From: Piezodorus guildinii
Lineage: Eukaryota; Arthropoda; Insecta; Hemiptera; Pentatomidae
Assembly: GCA_023052935.1 (NCBI GenBank)
Contig: CM041294.1
Span: forward strand, 9,348,414-9,412,413
Direction of reading: 5' to 3'
Length of the DNA stretch: 64,000 bases
In this document: piece after piece, positions 10,145-20,161 of the stretch
Layout of the letters: the number at the start of each line of letters is the position of its first letter
Position numbering within the stretch: position 1 is the first letter of the stretch
Made by a program: the position numbers and the translations under genes
Notes under the pieces: model-generated
The model's input: only the letters and a program-made list of their open reading frames with translations
What the model was told of the DNA's origin: nothing
Database searches by the model: none

Positions 10145-10812
10145 TTTCACCCTTGGAAGCACATGGTACTATCGATTTTAAGATCGCGCGTTCGCGTATC
10201 TATTATTTTAATTTTTTTCGGATAAAATCGATATAGGGCCCTATTATTATTTTTTTATATCGTTTTATCGATTTAAAGATTGCGTGCTCGGGTATATGTA
10301 GGTAAAATTTGCAGAATTGAAAATAATCGATGTCGAAACTCACTACATCAAATAAATGTAAAGAGTTAATAATAATCCATACGCGAGTGCTCGGTCCTTA
10401 TGTCGATTGCACCATGTGATTCCAACACTAAAAAAAAACATGATAATCGACCTCTGTATCGATTTTATTTAAAAGTTTAAAATAACCGATACGCGAGCGC
10501 GCGATCTTAAAATTGGTCGTACTGTGTAATTTCAAAAGTTATAAAACTTAATAATAGAGAACTTTGTCGATTTTATCTGAAGAGTTTAAAATAATCTATA
10601 CGCCAGCTTGTGGTCCTAAAATCGATAGTATCATCTGATTCCATAGTAAAAAAATATATTGACCCCTATACTGATTTTTTTCTAAACAGATTAAAATATT
10701 CAATTTTTAAATCGATAACACCATGTAATTATAAAGGCAAAAAAGCTTATAATCGCACATATTGATTTTATTCTACAAGTATAAGATAATCAATTTTAAA
10801 ATCGATAATATG
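10145..10812. repeat. diverged inverted minisatellite array
   Basis: Units of about 105-110 bp share ATACGCGAGCGCGCGATC, TAAAATCGAT, CCATGTGATT and a closing CGATTTTAT block. About two units at 10145-10320 run in one direction and four to five at 10370-10812 in the other. ATCGAT occurs again and again. Units are roughly 70-80% alike by eye, so this is an old array. Confidence 0.7.
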
Positions 10813-11538
10813 AAAGAAAATAGGGTCCTAACAAATTATTAATAGACCTCAAGATGGAGGGAGCCCTTACTTAAAATATGTAGGTAAAGATAGGTTCTCT
10901 GCCGAAACAAAAAGTCTTTTTTCTGTTTAGGATTGTTACTAGTAGATTGTTAAAAGCAGATAATTTACGATAGCAGTAGAGATTCTGTACAGGGGATCCA
11001 CAGAGGAGAAGCAGCGTATTTTCAAAGTCCCAAAATTAAAAAAAAAAAAGTAACTGTTATTGCTTGGTGTGCTTTAGTTTAGTTTGATGTACTACTGATC
11101 CTTAAATCCTGGCAAACTATCGAAGGCGAATTGTATTGTAACCACATTATGCAATACATCAGAAATTAGCAATAATGAAGCCATCTTTAGTCAATCGGAC
11201 ATTTTGTAGCATGATAACACCTGCGTTGTCTCACTCGTGACCTCACCAAACTGTTGGAGCTCGGATATGAAACCCTGCCACATCCACTCTGTCATGCTAA
11301 CCTCTCGCCTATGGATTATAGTTTCCGAAAGACTCTTGGACCATAAAAAATTTAATGGGAACAGGGAATTAGAAAATCAGATTTTAGAGATTTTTTTTTC
11401 TTCACGTGGTCATTTTCTATAACACTAACGCTTTCAAAACATATGTTTGTATTTAAAATAATATGAATCTAGTTCACGCAGTTCTAGACCGAAAAAAGAG
11501 AGTCATCATGGATAGTCATCAACTCAAGGAAAATTTAA
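10813..11538. other. no gene recognised
   Basis: Nothing identified; the open frame at 11237-11422 looks random. Confidence 0.5.
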
Positions 11539-11553
11539 ACAAAGAGCATTTAT
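11539..11553 (+). repeat. 15-bp target duplication, left
   Basis: ACAAAGAGCATTTAT, repeated exactly at 11843-11857 around the paired-motif element. Confidence 0.9.
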
Positions 11554-11842
11554 AATGAGGATGTATAGTCGACTGTAGAAACTATTATAGGTGGAATAGT
11601 CAGAAATCAGTAATTTTCTAAATATTTTAAATTTTGCGGACTTTCGGCTCAAGCTTGTGAGCCATCATCAGGGCATTACTGAACCATGTCCAAGCATAAA
11701 CCCTTTATTTATTTTATGCTTTTATGGTTTTAAGTTTTTTAGGTTTATGCTTGGACATGGCTGCATCACTCACAAGCTTGAGCCGGAACATTGGTAAAAT
11801 TAAAAATATTTAGATAAAGACTGACTCCTGATTATTCCACCT
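11554..11842. mobile_element. paired hammerhead-like element H2, copy 1
   Basis: A 289-bp element with an exact 15-bp target duplication. The left end begins with about 35 bases containing GAGGATGTATAGTCGACTGT that the right end lacks. Then GGTGGAATA, a hammerhead-like motif and CATGTCCAAGCATAAA follow, and the same blocks return inverted on the right side, ending TTCCACCTA. The asymmetric tail plus inverted partial copies and a target duplication of this length fit a short inverted insertion of a Penelope-like end. It has no ORF. Relatives are at 23078-23645 and 60216-61170. Confidence 0.75.
11635..11675 (-). ncRNA. hammerhead-like motif (degenerate)
   Basis: On the minus strand CTGATGA, then stem II GGCTC/GAGCC, then GAAAGTCC where the family has GAAACGTC. 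The partner on the right arm near 11780 is further decayed (GGAACATTGG). Confidence 0.5.
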
Positions 11843-11857
11843 ACAAAGAGCATTTAT
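11843..11857 (+). repeat. 15-bp target duplication, right
   Basis: Exact copy of 11539-11553. Confidence 0.9.
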
Positions 11858-12230
11858 TGTACATGAGAATAAATTGTAACATTTAGACGGAGGGTTAAAT
11901 CAAAACAAAATAATAAAATCCATTTAGATTTAGGAGAATGAGAAAATTAAACTTTTGAATTAAAGTTAAAATCATCCGAGGGAAAAGTGCCTGTTAACGA
12001 CATTGAGACAACTTTCTAACGTCTTAAGTTTCTTGGATGTCATTCGGAATAAGGAAAATTCCTGACATTACATTAATATAATTTCTGCATAACCAAGGAG
12101 AAGGCTCCTCAGTTACATTTAATACAAGTTTGAAAATATCTTTAAGACGGAGTAAAAGATATATTATTACTAAGTCGTTAGGTTTGCATTTATATTTAAT
12201 ATCACCGACTAAGAAATTATAGACGATAAC
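11858..12230. other. no gene recognised
   Basis: Nothing identified. Confidence 0.5.
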
Positions 12231-12234
12231 AGCT

Positions 12235-12352
12235 ACTCGTTAAAGATCCTTATCCTAATAAAACCTGGATAGGCAAAATTTAGGACTCCCACTGTAGCAT
12301 CGTCCAACTAGCCATAGTAGCCTAAAGTGACGTTAAATAAACAAACAAACAG
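12235..12352 (+). mobile_element. SINE-2, 3' fragment
   Basis: Shares AAAACCTGGATAGGCAAAAT and the following block through AAAGTGACGTTAAA with the complete SINE-2 at 36432-36710. The tRNA-like head is missing. Confidence 0.85.
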
Positions 12353-12485
12353 AAGTAATTATAGATTTATAATATATATTAATTATTGATCTTCACATCT
12401 GCATTACATAACACAATTAATAAACATACTAGAAGGCAGTAGAAATGAACTAGACTTGTAGATAAACTACCCATTATATGAAATA

Positions 12486-13225
12486 TTGGGTTGTGTCACA
12501 TGAAATGTCCGTTTTAAGCTAAAGGATTTTTATTAAAAATACGATATGAAAAGAAGATAATTTTATTAAGTATTTGCCATCTTTTTCTACACATTTTTCT
12601 CAACGTGACCAACTTTTTTATCCCCGAACTGAAGAACTTCGTAGCCCAGTTTTTCCAATTTTTGCACGGTATGTTTTGAAACATGTGGTCTTGCTGCCGC
12701 TCAGTGATATCATGAGGTGCCCATGTATCGAGCTTTTTTACTTTCGCAATACACTTTAAATGTCTGGAAACGGTAGATGCACTTGCATTTAGTTGTGCTG
12801 AGAGTCCTTTAACTGTTTGGTAGGGGTTTCCTTCTACTGTATGTTTGAGGACATCGTTGTCAATTACGGACGGAGATCTTCCTCGGGGCAAGTTTTCCAA
12901 GTCGGTATCCCCAGCTGAAAACTTAGCAAACCAACGGCGAATGGTCCGTTCATTAACACTCCCTTCCCCAAACGCGTTGCGAATATTTCTAGCGGTCTCA
13001 GCTGCTGAATGGCCGAGTTTAAACTCGTACAAAAATATTAATCTAAAATCGCGTGTTTCCATGTTCATATTTGGAGGTATACTAAAATGTGAGTGATTGA
13101 TTGGGATGATTGATGATTACTTTTAATATGTAAACATTCGGAAAAAAAACAACAACAGAGACCTGCAAAATCCTTTATGTATTTTAGAAACTATAAAAAC
13201 GGACATTTTATGTGAAATAACCCAA
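12486..13225 (-). mobile_element. MarA mariner, deletion derivative, copy 2
   Basis: A 740-bp element with inverted termini (TTGGGTTGTGTCACATGAAA at the low end and its complement at the high end) and TA at the low side. It lies against the R870 copy that follows. Compared with the usual mariner length of about 1.3 kb, the centre is missing: the transposase jumps from ERQQD to MFQNIP at 12671-12704. The 24.2 kb and 38.5 kb copies show the same join. A second deletion removes the block between ATKFF and SSGIKKL. Confidence 0.9.
12514..13068 (-). CDS. catalytically dead mariner transposase, intact ORF
   Basis: An uninterrupted 184-codon frame starting MNMETRDFRLIFLYEFKLGH. Residues 1 to about 115 form the mariner DNA-binding region with two helix-turn-helices; the first contains NERTIRRWFAKFSAGD and the second ASASTVSRHLKCI, before KVKKLDTW. 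After ERQQD the protein jumps to C-terminal pieces MFQNIPCKN and SSGIKKLVTL. All three DD34D aspartates lie in the deleted parts, so it cannot cut or join DNA. A protein like this could still bind the inverted repeats and might interfere with active transposase; that role is inference. Whether it is expressed is unknown. Confidence 0.8.
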   Translation of the reverse strand: MNMETRDFRLIFLYEFKLGHSAAETARNIRNAFGEGSVNERTIRRWFAKFSAGDTDLENLPRGRSPSVIDNDVLKHTVEGNPYQTVKGLSAQLNASASTVSRHLKCIAKVKKLDTWAPHDITERQQDHMFQNIPCKNWKNWATKFFSSGIKKLVTLRKMCRKRWQILNKIIFFSYRIFNKNPLA

Positions 13226-13234
13226 TGTATAGAG

Positions 13235-14300
13235 TGAAAATTTTCGTATTCCAGTTTTCAATGGAAATACACGTTTTAGGGTCTCATGAGTCCAAATAAT
13301 CAAGTCCCGCAAAAAGGAGTGTGTGTGTATGTAGTAAGTGGAGCGAAAAAACTAAAAGTCCTATCAAACTGAAATTTCATATTTAAGTTAAATATACGCC
13401 AGAGATGTTACAGCAACTTTTTCACTAAAATCGGCTGACTAGAATTCCTACTTTATCCCATGCATTTAGCACTTTTTACGTTTTTCTCAAAAAAAGCTCT
13501 AACGATTTTTATTAAACTCGTAGCATCAGTATAAAATTTATTGGGCTTTGATATCACGTAGGTTTCTTTCTGATTGAAATTGTCTTAATTGCCCGAAATA
13601 GGGCTTAATTGCCGAAATTTTTTTCTAAAGTATCTTTAATTTTGAATATTTTTATAAAATTTACCATATCAACTGATTAGCATTTAAAAAGAAATAGCTA
13701 AATATAGAAGTTGAACGAATTAAATAAATAAGTTAAGGAGAAAAGTATACCGTATAATAATAGAAAAGTATATTGGTATAATATATCGTTAGAAAGCTAA
13801 AGATTTTAGAAGAAATATTATCTTATACACTAAATTGTAAAAGTTTACGGGGAGTGATAAAAAACCAAACTGATTGTTGTAGATAATAATATCTGTGGCG
13901 GTCGTGAATAAGTGTTTAAGTCAAAATCTTTCATTTTACAGGTGAGCAACTTAAAGTTTTACGTAATACCAAAATAGAGTTATTAATTACAGCTTTCTTT
14001 AAACCTAAAATTTCTTCCACTAATGAAATTCCTTTAACCAACTTAACACGACGTAGGAGAAGGTCTGAGGGAGCGTTACCTGAAGTTAACTCATTTTTGA
14101 TATAACTCGAGTTATCTAGTTTTTCACGACCGCCACAGATATAATAGATTATTTAAGAAAACATATGTTTCTATTGAAATTCAATCTAATTAATTCTTTA
14201 ACAATTTATTTTCATCTGTAGACGTATTTAAAAATTCTTGAATTCATTTTAACAGTGGAGGTAAGTGAAAGTCTTGTGTTGCTCGCACCAGATTTTTTTT
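13235..14300 (+). repeat. R870 non-coding repeat, copy 1 (holds MITE-1)
   Basis: One of at least nine copies of a non-coding repeat of about 870-900 bp. Landmarks in order: GAAAATTTTCG-ATTCCAGTTTT, CACGTTTTAGGGT, CCAAATAA-CAAGTCCCGCAAA, TCCTAT-AAACTGAAATTTCAT, TTTCTCAAAAA, CGTTAGAAAGCTAAAGATTT, and the end GGAGGTAAGTGAAAGTC-TGTGTTGC-CGCACCAGA. The first hairpin bases are missing where it meets MarA. A MITE splits it at 13893-14138. Confidence 0.85.
13893..14138. mobile_element. MITE-1, copy 1
   Basis: A 246-bp element with 16-bp terminal inverted repeats CTGTGGCGGTCGTGAA, one mismatch against the right end (TTTCACGACCGCCACAG). It has no ORF. It interrupts R870; comparison with uninterrupted R870 copies suggests an ATAT duplication. 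A second copy is at 47441-47671. The superfamily is not clear from the ends. Confidence 0.85.
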
Positions 14301-14304
14301 TTTT

Positions 14305-14425
14305 ATAGGATTCAGTCTTAGGAATATATATTCTATATTTATTTATCAAGTTTTAGTTACCGCGGTCTTAGGAGTATGTATTCCCAGATTTATTTTTAAT
14401 TACCACAGTCTTAGGAGTATTTTGT
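14305..14425 (+). repeat. short degenerate tandem repeat
   Basis: The block CAGTCTTAGGAGTAT occurs three times with spacings near 45-60 bases. Confidence 0.6.
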
Positions 14426-14632
14426 TCACTGGAAACGATAATACGTTTAGTTTATTCTATTTCAGATCAAGTATTTGAGTATTTAATTTTTTTTTTATGC
14501 GCAGCAAAATTATATTTTTATCTTTAAATTTAATATCTTAGATGTCTGTCTTTACTTTTTCTGGAGCATTTCAGTTGTAATAGTTTGGTTAAATGCGTCA
14601 AGTATTTTCATTTTATTTTATTTCCTCAGCAC

Positions 14633-15465
14633 AATGAGACTCTGTTGGCTACTTTTGCTGATGATACAACAGTCCTTTGTTCAGATAAGGATTCTTTTCA
14701 AGCGGCAATTTTCCTCCAAAACCACCTTGATGAAATTTCTGCTTGGGCTCCTAGGTGGAAAATAAAGATAAACGAGTCCAAGAGTGCTCATGTAGTGTTC
14801 ACCCTGAACCATAAACCTTCTCGTCCCATTAACTTCTATAATATTCCTATTTCGACTTCCGACGAAATTCGATATTTAGGTATTCACTTGGACAAAAGAC
14901 TGACCTGGAGGACCCACATTCGTCAAATACGCAAAGAACTCAACAGACGATACGGTCTTTTATTTAGATTACATGACAGACTCTCTAAATTATCATTAAC
15001 CAACAAACTAACTCTTTTACAAAGTTTAGCTAAAATCGATCTGAACATAAGGGATAGAACTGTGGGGCTCTGCTAAACCATCAAGCATCCAAAGAATACA
15101 GTCCTTTCAGTCGAAAGTGCTGCGCAAAATAGTGGACGCACCGTTCTACGTAACAAATGACGTTATACATAACGACTTAAACATCCCGACTATTTCAGCC
15201 ACTGCTACAGAACAATACAATAACTTCCACCAAAGACTAACATACAACACCAACCCTCTTAAAGAAACATTAAAATGCTCTACCAATCCTTACAGCCCAC
15301 CCCGACGACTACGCAGGCGGTGGCCAAGAGATATGCTGATCACTTAACGAGCTCTGCTGTGATGAGCCGCTGCTTCAGCAGTCCACAAATTTTCTTATTG
15401 CAAAGGAATCGCAGATGGCAATTTAAATTTTATGTCAAATTTCTTGTTTGAAATAAATAAATAAT
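14633..15465 (+). pseudogene. jockey-type LINE (JocA) 3' half
   Basis: 5'-truncated LINE ORF2. LLATFADDTTVLC carries the reverse-transcriptase catalytic pair; IRYLGIHLDKRLTW is the following block. After a frame change near 15050 comes the thumb and C-terminal region, SKVLRKIVDAPFYVTN, LNIPTISATA and finally NPYSPPRRLRRRWPRDM before the stop at 15345. The PPRRL-RRWPRD ending recurs in the pieces at 16.9, 20.6, 27.2, 40.4 and 44.7 kb. The 3' end is AT-rich, AATAAATAAATAAT. No endonuclease or RNase H is present. Confidence 0.85.
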
Positions 15466-15496
15466 ATTTTTGAATACTTAAACATTTTTTTTTCTA

Positions 15497-16083
15497 TGCT
15501 ACCACGTAGAGAAATTCAAGTATTTAGGTTCAATGATAACAAGAAGAAATAAAATCCAGGAAGAAATAAAATCCCGGTTAAAGGTGGGAAATGCGTGTTA
15601 TTATTCAGTCGCTAAATTACTTAGCTCGCGACTTCTGTCTAAAAACTTGAAGGTAAATTCTAACCTTTATAAAACTATTATTCTTCCAACGGTTCTTTAC
15701 GGATGCGAAACGTGGCCGCTTACTTTGAAGGATGAACAACGGCTTAAGGTTTTCGAGAATAAGGTACTGCGTAAAATATTTGGTCCGAAGAGAGATGAGG
15801 CCACTGGGGAGTTTAGAAGGTTGCACAACGCGGAATTGCTGAGTTTGTACCCTGTGAATATAATTGAGTTGATAGCATCGCGGAGACTCAAATGGGCGCG
15901 TAAAGTTGTTGGGCTTAGTGAGGCACGGATTCCGAGAAAGTTGGTATTCGCTGAACCGACTGGTAGGCGTCGGAAAGGTAGGCTTGGGCTTGACTGGTGA
16001 ACATTGGACGAGTCTGTGCAGGCGAAGTTTGGTGGTATCGGCATCGAACCTTCGGGTTCGGTTTGCCTATTATTATTATTATT
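15497..16083 (+). pseudogene. LINE (LinB) 3' end, copy 1
   Basis: C-terminal end of a second LINE family. FKYLGSMITRR-type start, then CYYSVAKLLSSRLLSKNLKV, TIILPTVLYGCETWPLTLKD, LRKIFGPKRDEATGEFRRLH and IELIASRRLKWARKVVGL. The frame is lost after RRRKG at about 15975 by a small deletion. It ends in a cUUCGg hairpin (16044-16059) and an (ATT)n tail. The clade (RTE-like or other) cannot be settled by eye. Sister copies: 18718-19040, 28261-29141, 37105-37945, all on the minus strand. Confidence 0.85.
16044..16059 (+). repeat. LinB 3'-terminal UUCG hairpin
   Basis: CGAACCTTCGGGTTCG folds into a 6-bp stem with a cUUCGg tetraloop directly before the (ATT)n tail. Conserved exactly at 18743-18758 and 28289-28304. 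Confidence 0.8.
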
Positions 16084-16574
16084 GAGTTATATCAAGTCCA
16101 AAATATGTGACATTCTTGTTAAAATTTCAATTTATTTCAACCTTACGCTTGTTTTGGATTATTAAATTATATAGTTACTACTTTGGATCAAAAAATCATA
16201 ATTCTTGTGAACGATTTTATAACTTAGGTAATATATGTTTTTGGTCTTAATGTCTGTTTTTTATGTCCGTTAATCACACGGAATAGTTCCAGGGCACGGA
16301 AGTCTCTATAATCTTTACCCTCTCAAGCAAATATTTTGTGACCACGGGATGCTGCTGGCGTCGGAGTAAAGTTTTCTTTTTTTTTTGTAACTAAGTTGAT
16401 CTTAGAAGGAAAACCATTTTTCAAACCAACTATCAAGGTTTTAATCAAGTTGGATTTATTAAAGTTGTTTCCTTCAATAATATTTTGCCAGATATCATGT
16501 TCAATCTTCTTTCCTGTTTGTCTTTGCTATGAAACTGCTTTCATAAATTTATCCCAATATTGTTTTTTTTCAAT
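16084..16574. other. no gene recognised
   Basis: Nothing identified; the open frame at 16396-16593 looks random. Confidence 0.5.
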
Positions 16575-16710
16575 CAACAACAATTTTTATTGAGTAAAAT
16601 TACAATCTGTCCCAACTTGGGCATCAATAGCAGTGGTGAAAGATATCATACATACTACATTCATACAATATTTACACGGTATAAAATTACAATAAAATAT
16701 ATATATATAT

Positions 16711-16748
<38 letters not shown>

Positions 16749-17375
16749 AATGAATCAATATAATAAAGCCAAGAAATAAATCATACCTATATCCACATAC
16801 ACACACTCATACATACATCACATTGAGTGGAGAATCTAGCCAGTGCTATAACTCCAATATATTTACAAAAGCGGGGCCACTGCCGTTTCAACCTTCTAGG
16901 TTGGTTGTATGGATGAATAGAGCTGGATAGGGATTGAGCTAGAGGATCAGGATGATGAATGAGGTTCTGGTGGAATTGGAAAATTTGGATGAAATTAGGT
17001 CTGAAATAAATGGAACATTAAGGTCGTAGTGCAAGGTATAGTTGGAGACGGAGGACTTTGGATTGGAAGGATTGAATGCGTTTGATGTTAGAAAGTTTAG
17101 CTGTGTAGTTTAAGTCCGTAGGTCCAGATAGGCTTCAGTAGGCTTGTAGATTAATAATTTGTTGTCAACTGTAAGTTCAGATTTTCTGTTGAGTAGTCGG
17201 TATAACTGTCCGAATCGTCGGTTGAGTTCTTGTCTTTTAAGTCTTGTATGTGGGTTCCATGTCGATCTTTTGTCTAATAGTAAGCCAAGATACCGGACTG
17301 TATCTGAGGGAGGAATTGGTAATGAGTTGAAATAAAATGGCGGACAGGAATTTCGTCTAAGAGTCCCTCCCAATA
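16575..17375 (-). pseudogene. jockey-type LINE (JocA) 3' part
   Basis: Minus-strand fragment. VRYLGLLLDKRSTWNPHTRL and LKRQELNRRFGQLYRLLNRK lie at 17373-17110. Then after frame changes come DLNVPFISDLI and IHPYNQPRRLKRQWPR near 16890. The 3' UTR runs to about 16575 and contains the ACAATCTGTCCCAACTTGGG block shared with 27415-27490. A TA microsatellite (16699-16744) lies in the UTR. Truncated at the 5' side after the LGG-T-LRR region, so no catalytic YADD is left. Confidence 0.8.
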
Positions 17376-17899
17376 TTAAAGTACCAATATGAAAGGCTTG
17401 TTAGATGTCTTATGTTGTTTTACAAAAATGGTATGGATATAAAACTGAAATTTTGCCTCTTCAATTAATTTGCTGACTATTGCATGTTTTTTAATATGTT
17501 TTTTCATCAATGCCCCTCAGGAGTGCACGTTAGTTTCAGGTAAATTTCTTATTTATTTAATGATTCGCCTAAGTTAAACGAATTAACCATAAAAAATAAT
17601 TTCACTCAACTATAACAATTATCATGAAGTGACAATGGTTGACCGTGTGTATATATGAGAGAAGTTGCTTCTCCAGATGTTTAGATATGGTTAGATAGTT
17701 CAGATGTCTACTGTTAAAATTATTATTTTTAACTTTATAATGTCTCACTAATTTTTTTTTCATACTGTAAAAAATTAAAGGCAATTAATTAATTAAAAAC
17801 GGTAAAAAATTAACACACCTTTCATTAAAATTTCTTTCTCCCCTTTTGTTTTTAATTATTATTATATTTATGATCGTCATTACTACTATTGTTTATAGT
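17376..17899. other. no gene recognised
   Basis: AT-rich; nothing identified. Confidence 0.5.
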
Positions 17900-18080
17900 A
17901 TATTATCACTTTGTTTGTAATCTTCAGTATAATTTATTTTTCTTATCACTTTATATATTGTATTCCACTACTGGTTGTTATCTTTGTTGTTTTTTCTTCT
18001 TTTTTTTTTCTTATAGTCCTGAAGAAGGCCTATAATTTAGGCCGAAACGTCGGCACCAATAAATTAAGTTTACGCTCAAT
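17900..18080 (+). mobile_element. PLE 3'-end fragment
   Basis: T-rich stretch followed by a strong hammerhead-like motif and CACCAATAAATTAAGTTTACG. This resembles the arrangement at the 3' end of the PLE at 4.4 kb, but from another family. No ORF. Confidence 0.5.
18016..18054 (+). ncRNA. hammerhead-like motif
   Basis: CTGAAGA at 18019-18025, stem II AGGCC/GGCC, GAAACGTC at 18044-18051. Stem I can form three pairs (GTC with GGC, one G-U). The best single example here, though GAAAC still abuts GTC with no stem III loop. Confidence 0.6.
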
Positions 18081-18654
18081 TGTGTGTTATATTTACTGCA
18101 CCCTGAACCAACTCCCATATAACAATTTATTAATTAGCAATTACTTAATGTACGAAACTATGTTTAATGCTTTCGCAAAAGCAAAGTACTGTAACTAAAT
18201 TAAAATTTATCCGAAAAATATTTAACGAAAGATCTATATCAAATAATTATTTTGCAACTCTTACAATGCATACAATTTCATAGAAGTTAGTGAAACAGGC
18301 TTAATAAACTTAAACAGTGCGCTGTTATTATTTTTCAATCATTTCAGATTTTGTTTTTGAATATTGTAGCAATTTCAGTGGACAAGAACAGATTTGTTAA
18401 ATGGCAATAGATATTGAATTAATATAATTACAAAATTCTGACAGTTTTTTAATCTACGATACATCGAATTGTGTAGTAACGACATTTTTATGAACAAGGT
18501 AGGAGATATTTTTGTCTATATAATACTTCATGTCTTGAACAGAGGAATTGATCGACGTTTAATATGTTTACGCCCGAAAGGAACTAATTTTACTATTTCA
18601 AAGGATATGCCCGATTTTCGTATTTTAAGGACTGTTTTAATTGAAACTAATTAA
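18081..18654. other. no gene recognised
   Basis: Nothing identified. Confidence 0.5.
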
Positions 18655-19078
18655 TTTAAGAGACCCTAAAACGTGCATTTCTGACGAATACTCGAAAAAA
18701 AAAAATTCACGATCACAATAATAATAATAATAATAGGCTTAGCGAACCCGAAGGTTCGATGCCGATACCACCAAATTCCGCTTACACAGACTCGTCTAAT
18801 GTTCACCATTCAAGCCCAAGCTCCCGAGATCAGCCTTAACGCAATCCTCCCACCTCCGCTTCGGCCTACCTTTCGGACACCTACCAGTCGGATCAGCAAA
18901 TACCAACTTTCTCGGAATCCGCTCGTCATCGAGCCCAACAGCTTTACTCGCCCATTTGAGTCTCCGCGATGCAATCAGCTCAATTATATTCACAGGATGC
19001 AAGTTCCGCAATTCCGCGTTGTGCAACCTTCTAAACTAAACACGATCACAGTCCTTTCCTTTACTAAATATGCTGCTC
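18655..19078 (-). repeat. R870 fragment split by LinB
   Basis: AGAGACCCTAAAACG to TTCACGATCACA at 18655-18717 and ACAGTCCTTTCCTTTACTA after 19041 are the adjoining pieces of one R870 end in minus orientation, separated by the LinB insertion. Confidence 0.75.
18718..19040 (-). mobile_element. LINE (LinB) 3' end, copy 2
   Basis: 5'-truncated copy with the (ATT)n tail at the low end and the UUCG hairpin at 18743-18758. The reading frame MHNAELRNLHPVNIIELIAS to FADPTGRCPKGRPKRRWED (19026-18796) is open. A 10-bp target duplication CACGATCACA flanks it at 18708-18717 and 19041-19050; the target is the R870 repeat. Confidence 0.88.
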
Positions 19079-19099
19079 TGTATAATTAACACTGGTCTA

Positions 19100-19322
19100 T
19101 CTTGGCACATTCTATAATATTTACCTTTATAATGTTAAAATGAAGTTAATTTCTGGATTTGGACTGTTTTGGATGGCCGCCATTGAACTCAGTTTCCATT
19201 CTCCCACCATGCGCCCTGATGATGACCCACAAACGGGGTCGAAACGTTGGCAAACAATAAAATAGTTGAAACTATTTAGTTGTTTCATTTAATGACCGCC
19301 ACCCGGACTAATTCCTTCCAAC
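19100..19322 (+). mobile_element. paired-motif element H1, single right arm
   Basis: Ends ACCCGGACTAATTCCTTCCA, the H1 terminus. It carries one hammerhead-like motif followed by CAATAAAATAGTTGAAACTA and GTTTCATTTAATGACCGC. The inverted left arm seen in the 22.5 and 53.8 kb copies is absent. Confidence 0.7.
19212..19252 (+). ncRNA. hammerhead-like motif
   Basis: CTGATGA at 19216-19222, stem II GACCC/GGGTC, GAAACGTT at 19241-19248; stem I GCC/GGC, three pairs. GTT is an allowed hammerhead cleavage triplet. Confidence 0.6.
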
Positions 19323-20160
19323 AACTATTATTATTGTCGTTTTTTATTCAGAACTGCGTTGCTGTGCATCCTGTAAATGTGAAGTATTATCTTCTATTAA
19401 ATAAATTTAACATTTTGCACAATACTTGGACAATACAAGGATCTTTAGCCATTACTCTAACCTTAAAAAATTAGGTGATACTATTCCATAAGACCTAACA
19501 TTGAGCCGGGATCCATCCAACAATGGCAGATAATGGGGCTAAGGGTCCCCAGATCCCTTTCTATTCTTTTGACCCATTGTTTCTAGAATTAATTTCGTCT
19601 CATTGTTATTTATGGAGCTATTTTTTTCTGTTGAATTTCCTTCGCGTCATTTGTAACGCTTACACTTTATACCTCTTTATAATTTATTCAAGCGGTACTG
19701 AAACAAAATTTAAATGTTCCCTACAACATTTTATTGATTGTTATATATTTTAGTGCCGCCCCCCTCAAAAAAAAAAAAAAAAAAAAAATAATTCATACTG
19801 TTTCATGTTTTTTCGAACTACAATAAATTTCTATAACATTTTTGTTTAATAAAATGAACTTTATGGTATGAACGAGCATATGGCATGAAATCGGAAAATA
19901 TAACAGATTCATTTATGATTTCAGACTATTTGTGTGTTTAAGAAATAGACCCCTAGTCATTTTTGTTGGCTCAGGTTTATAGGTTGGGAGAGGTGCTGCC
20001 GACGTATAGATAGCACACTGGGGTACAACAGGGTATAAGAATCCTGGGGTATTTTAAAGAAGCTGAGGGCACCTAGAAAAGGAAATATTCTTTCACCAAT
20101 CGGCCAAGAAGAGTAAAAGAAACATTTTGAAAATCTCCTCAGAGAAAGCCGTACCCAGTT
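19323..20160. other. no gene recognised
   Basis: A run beginning near 19769; no feature recognised. Confidence 0.5.
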
Positions 20161-20161
20161 T

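Noticed and set aside
10145..10812. CRISPR array
   Set aside because: Units are about 110 bp, diverged and change direction; context is eukaryotic.
12845..13096. Plus-strand frame opposite the MarA transposase
   Set aside because: Antisense shadow of a clear helix-turn-helix domain.
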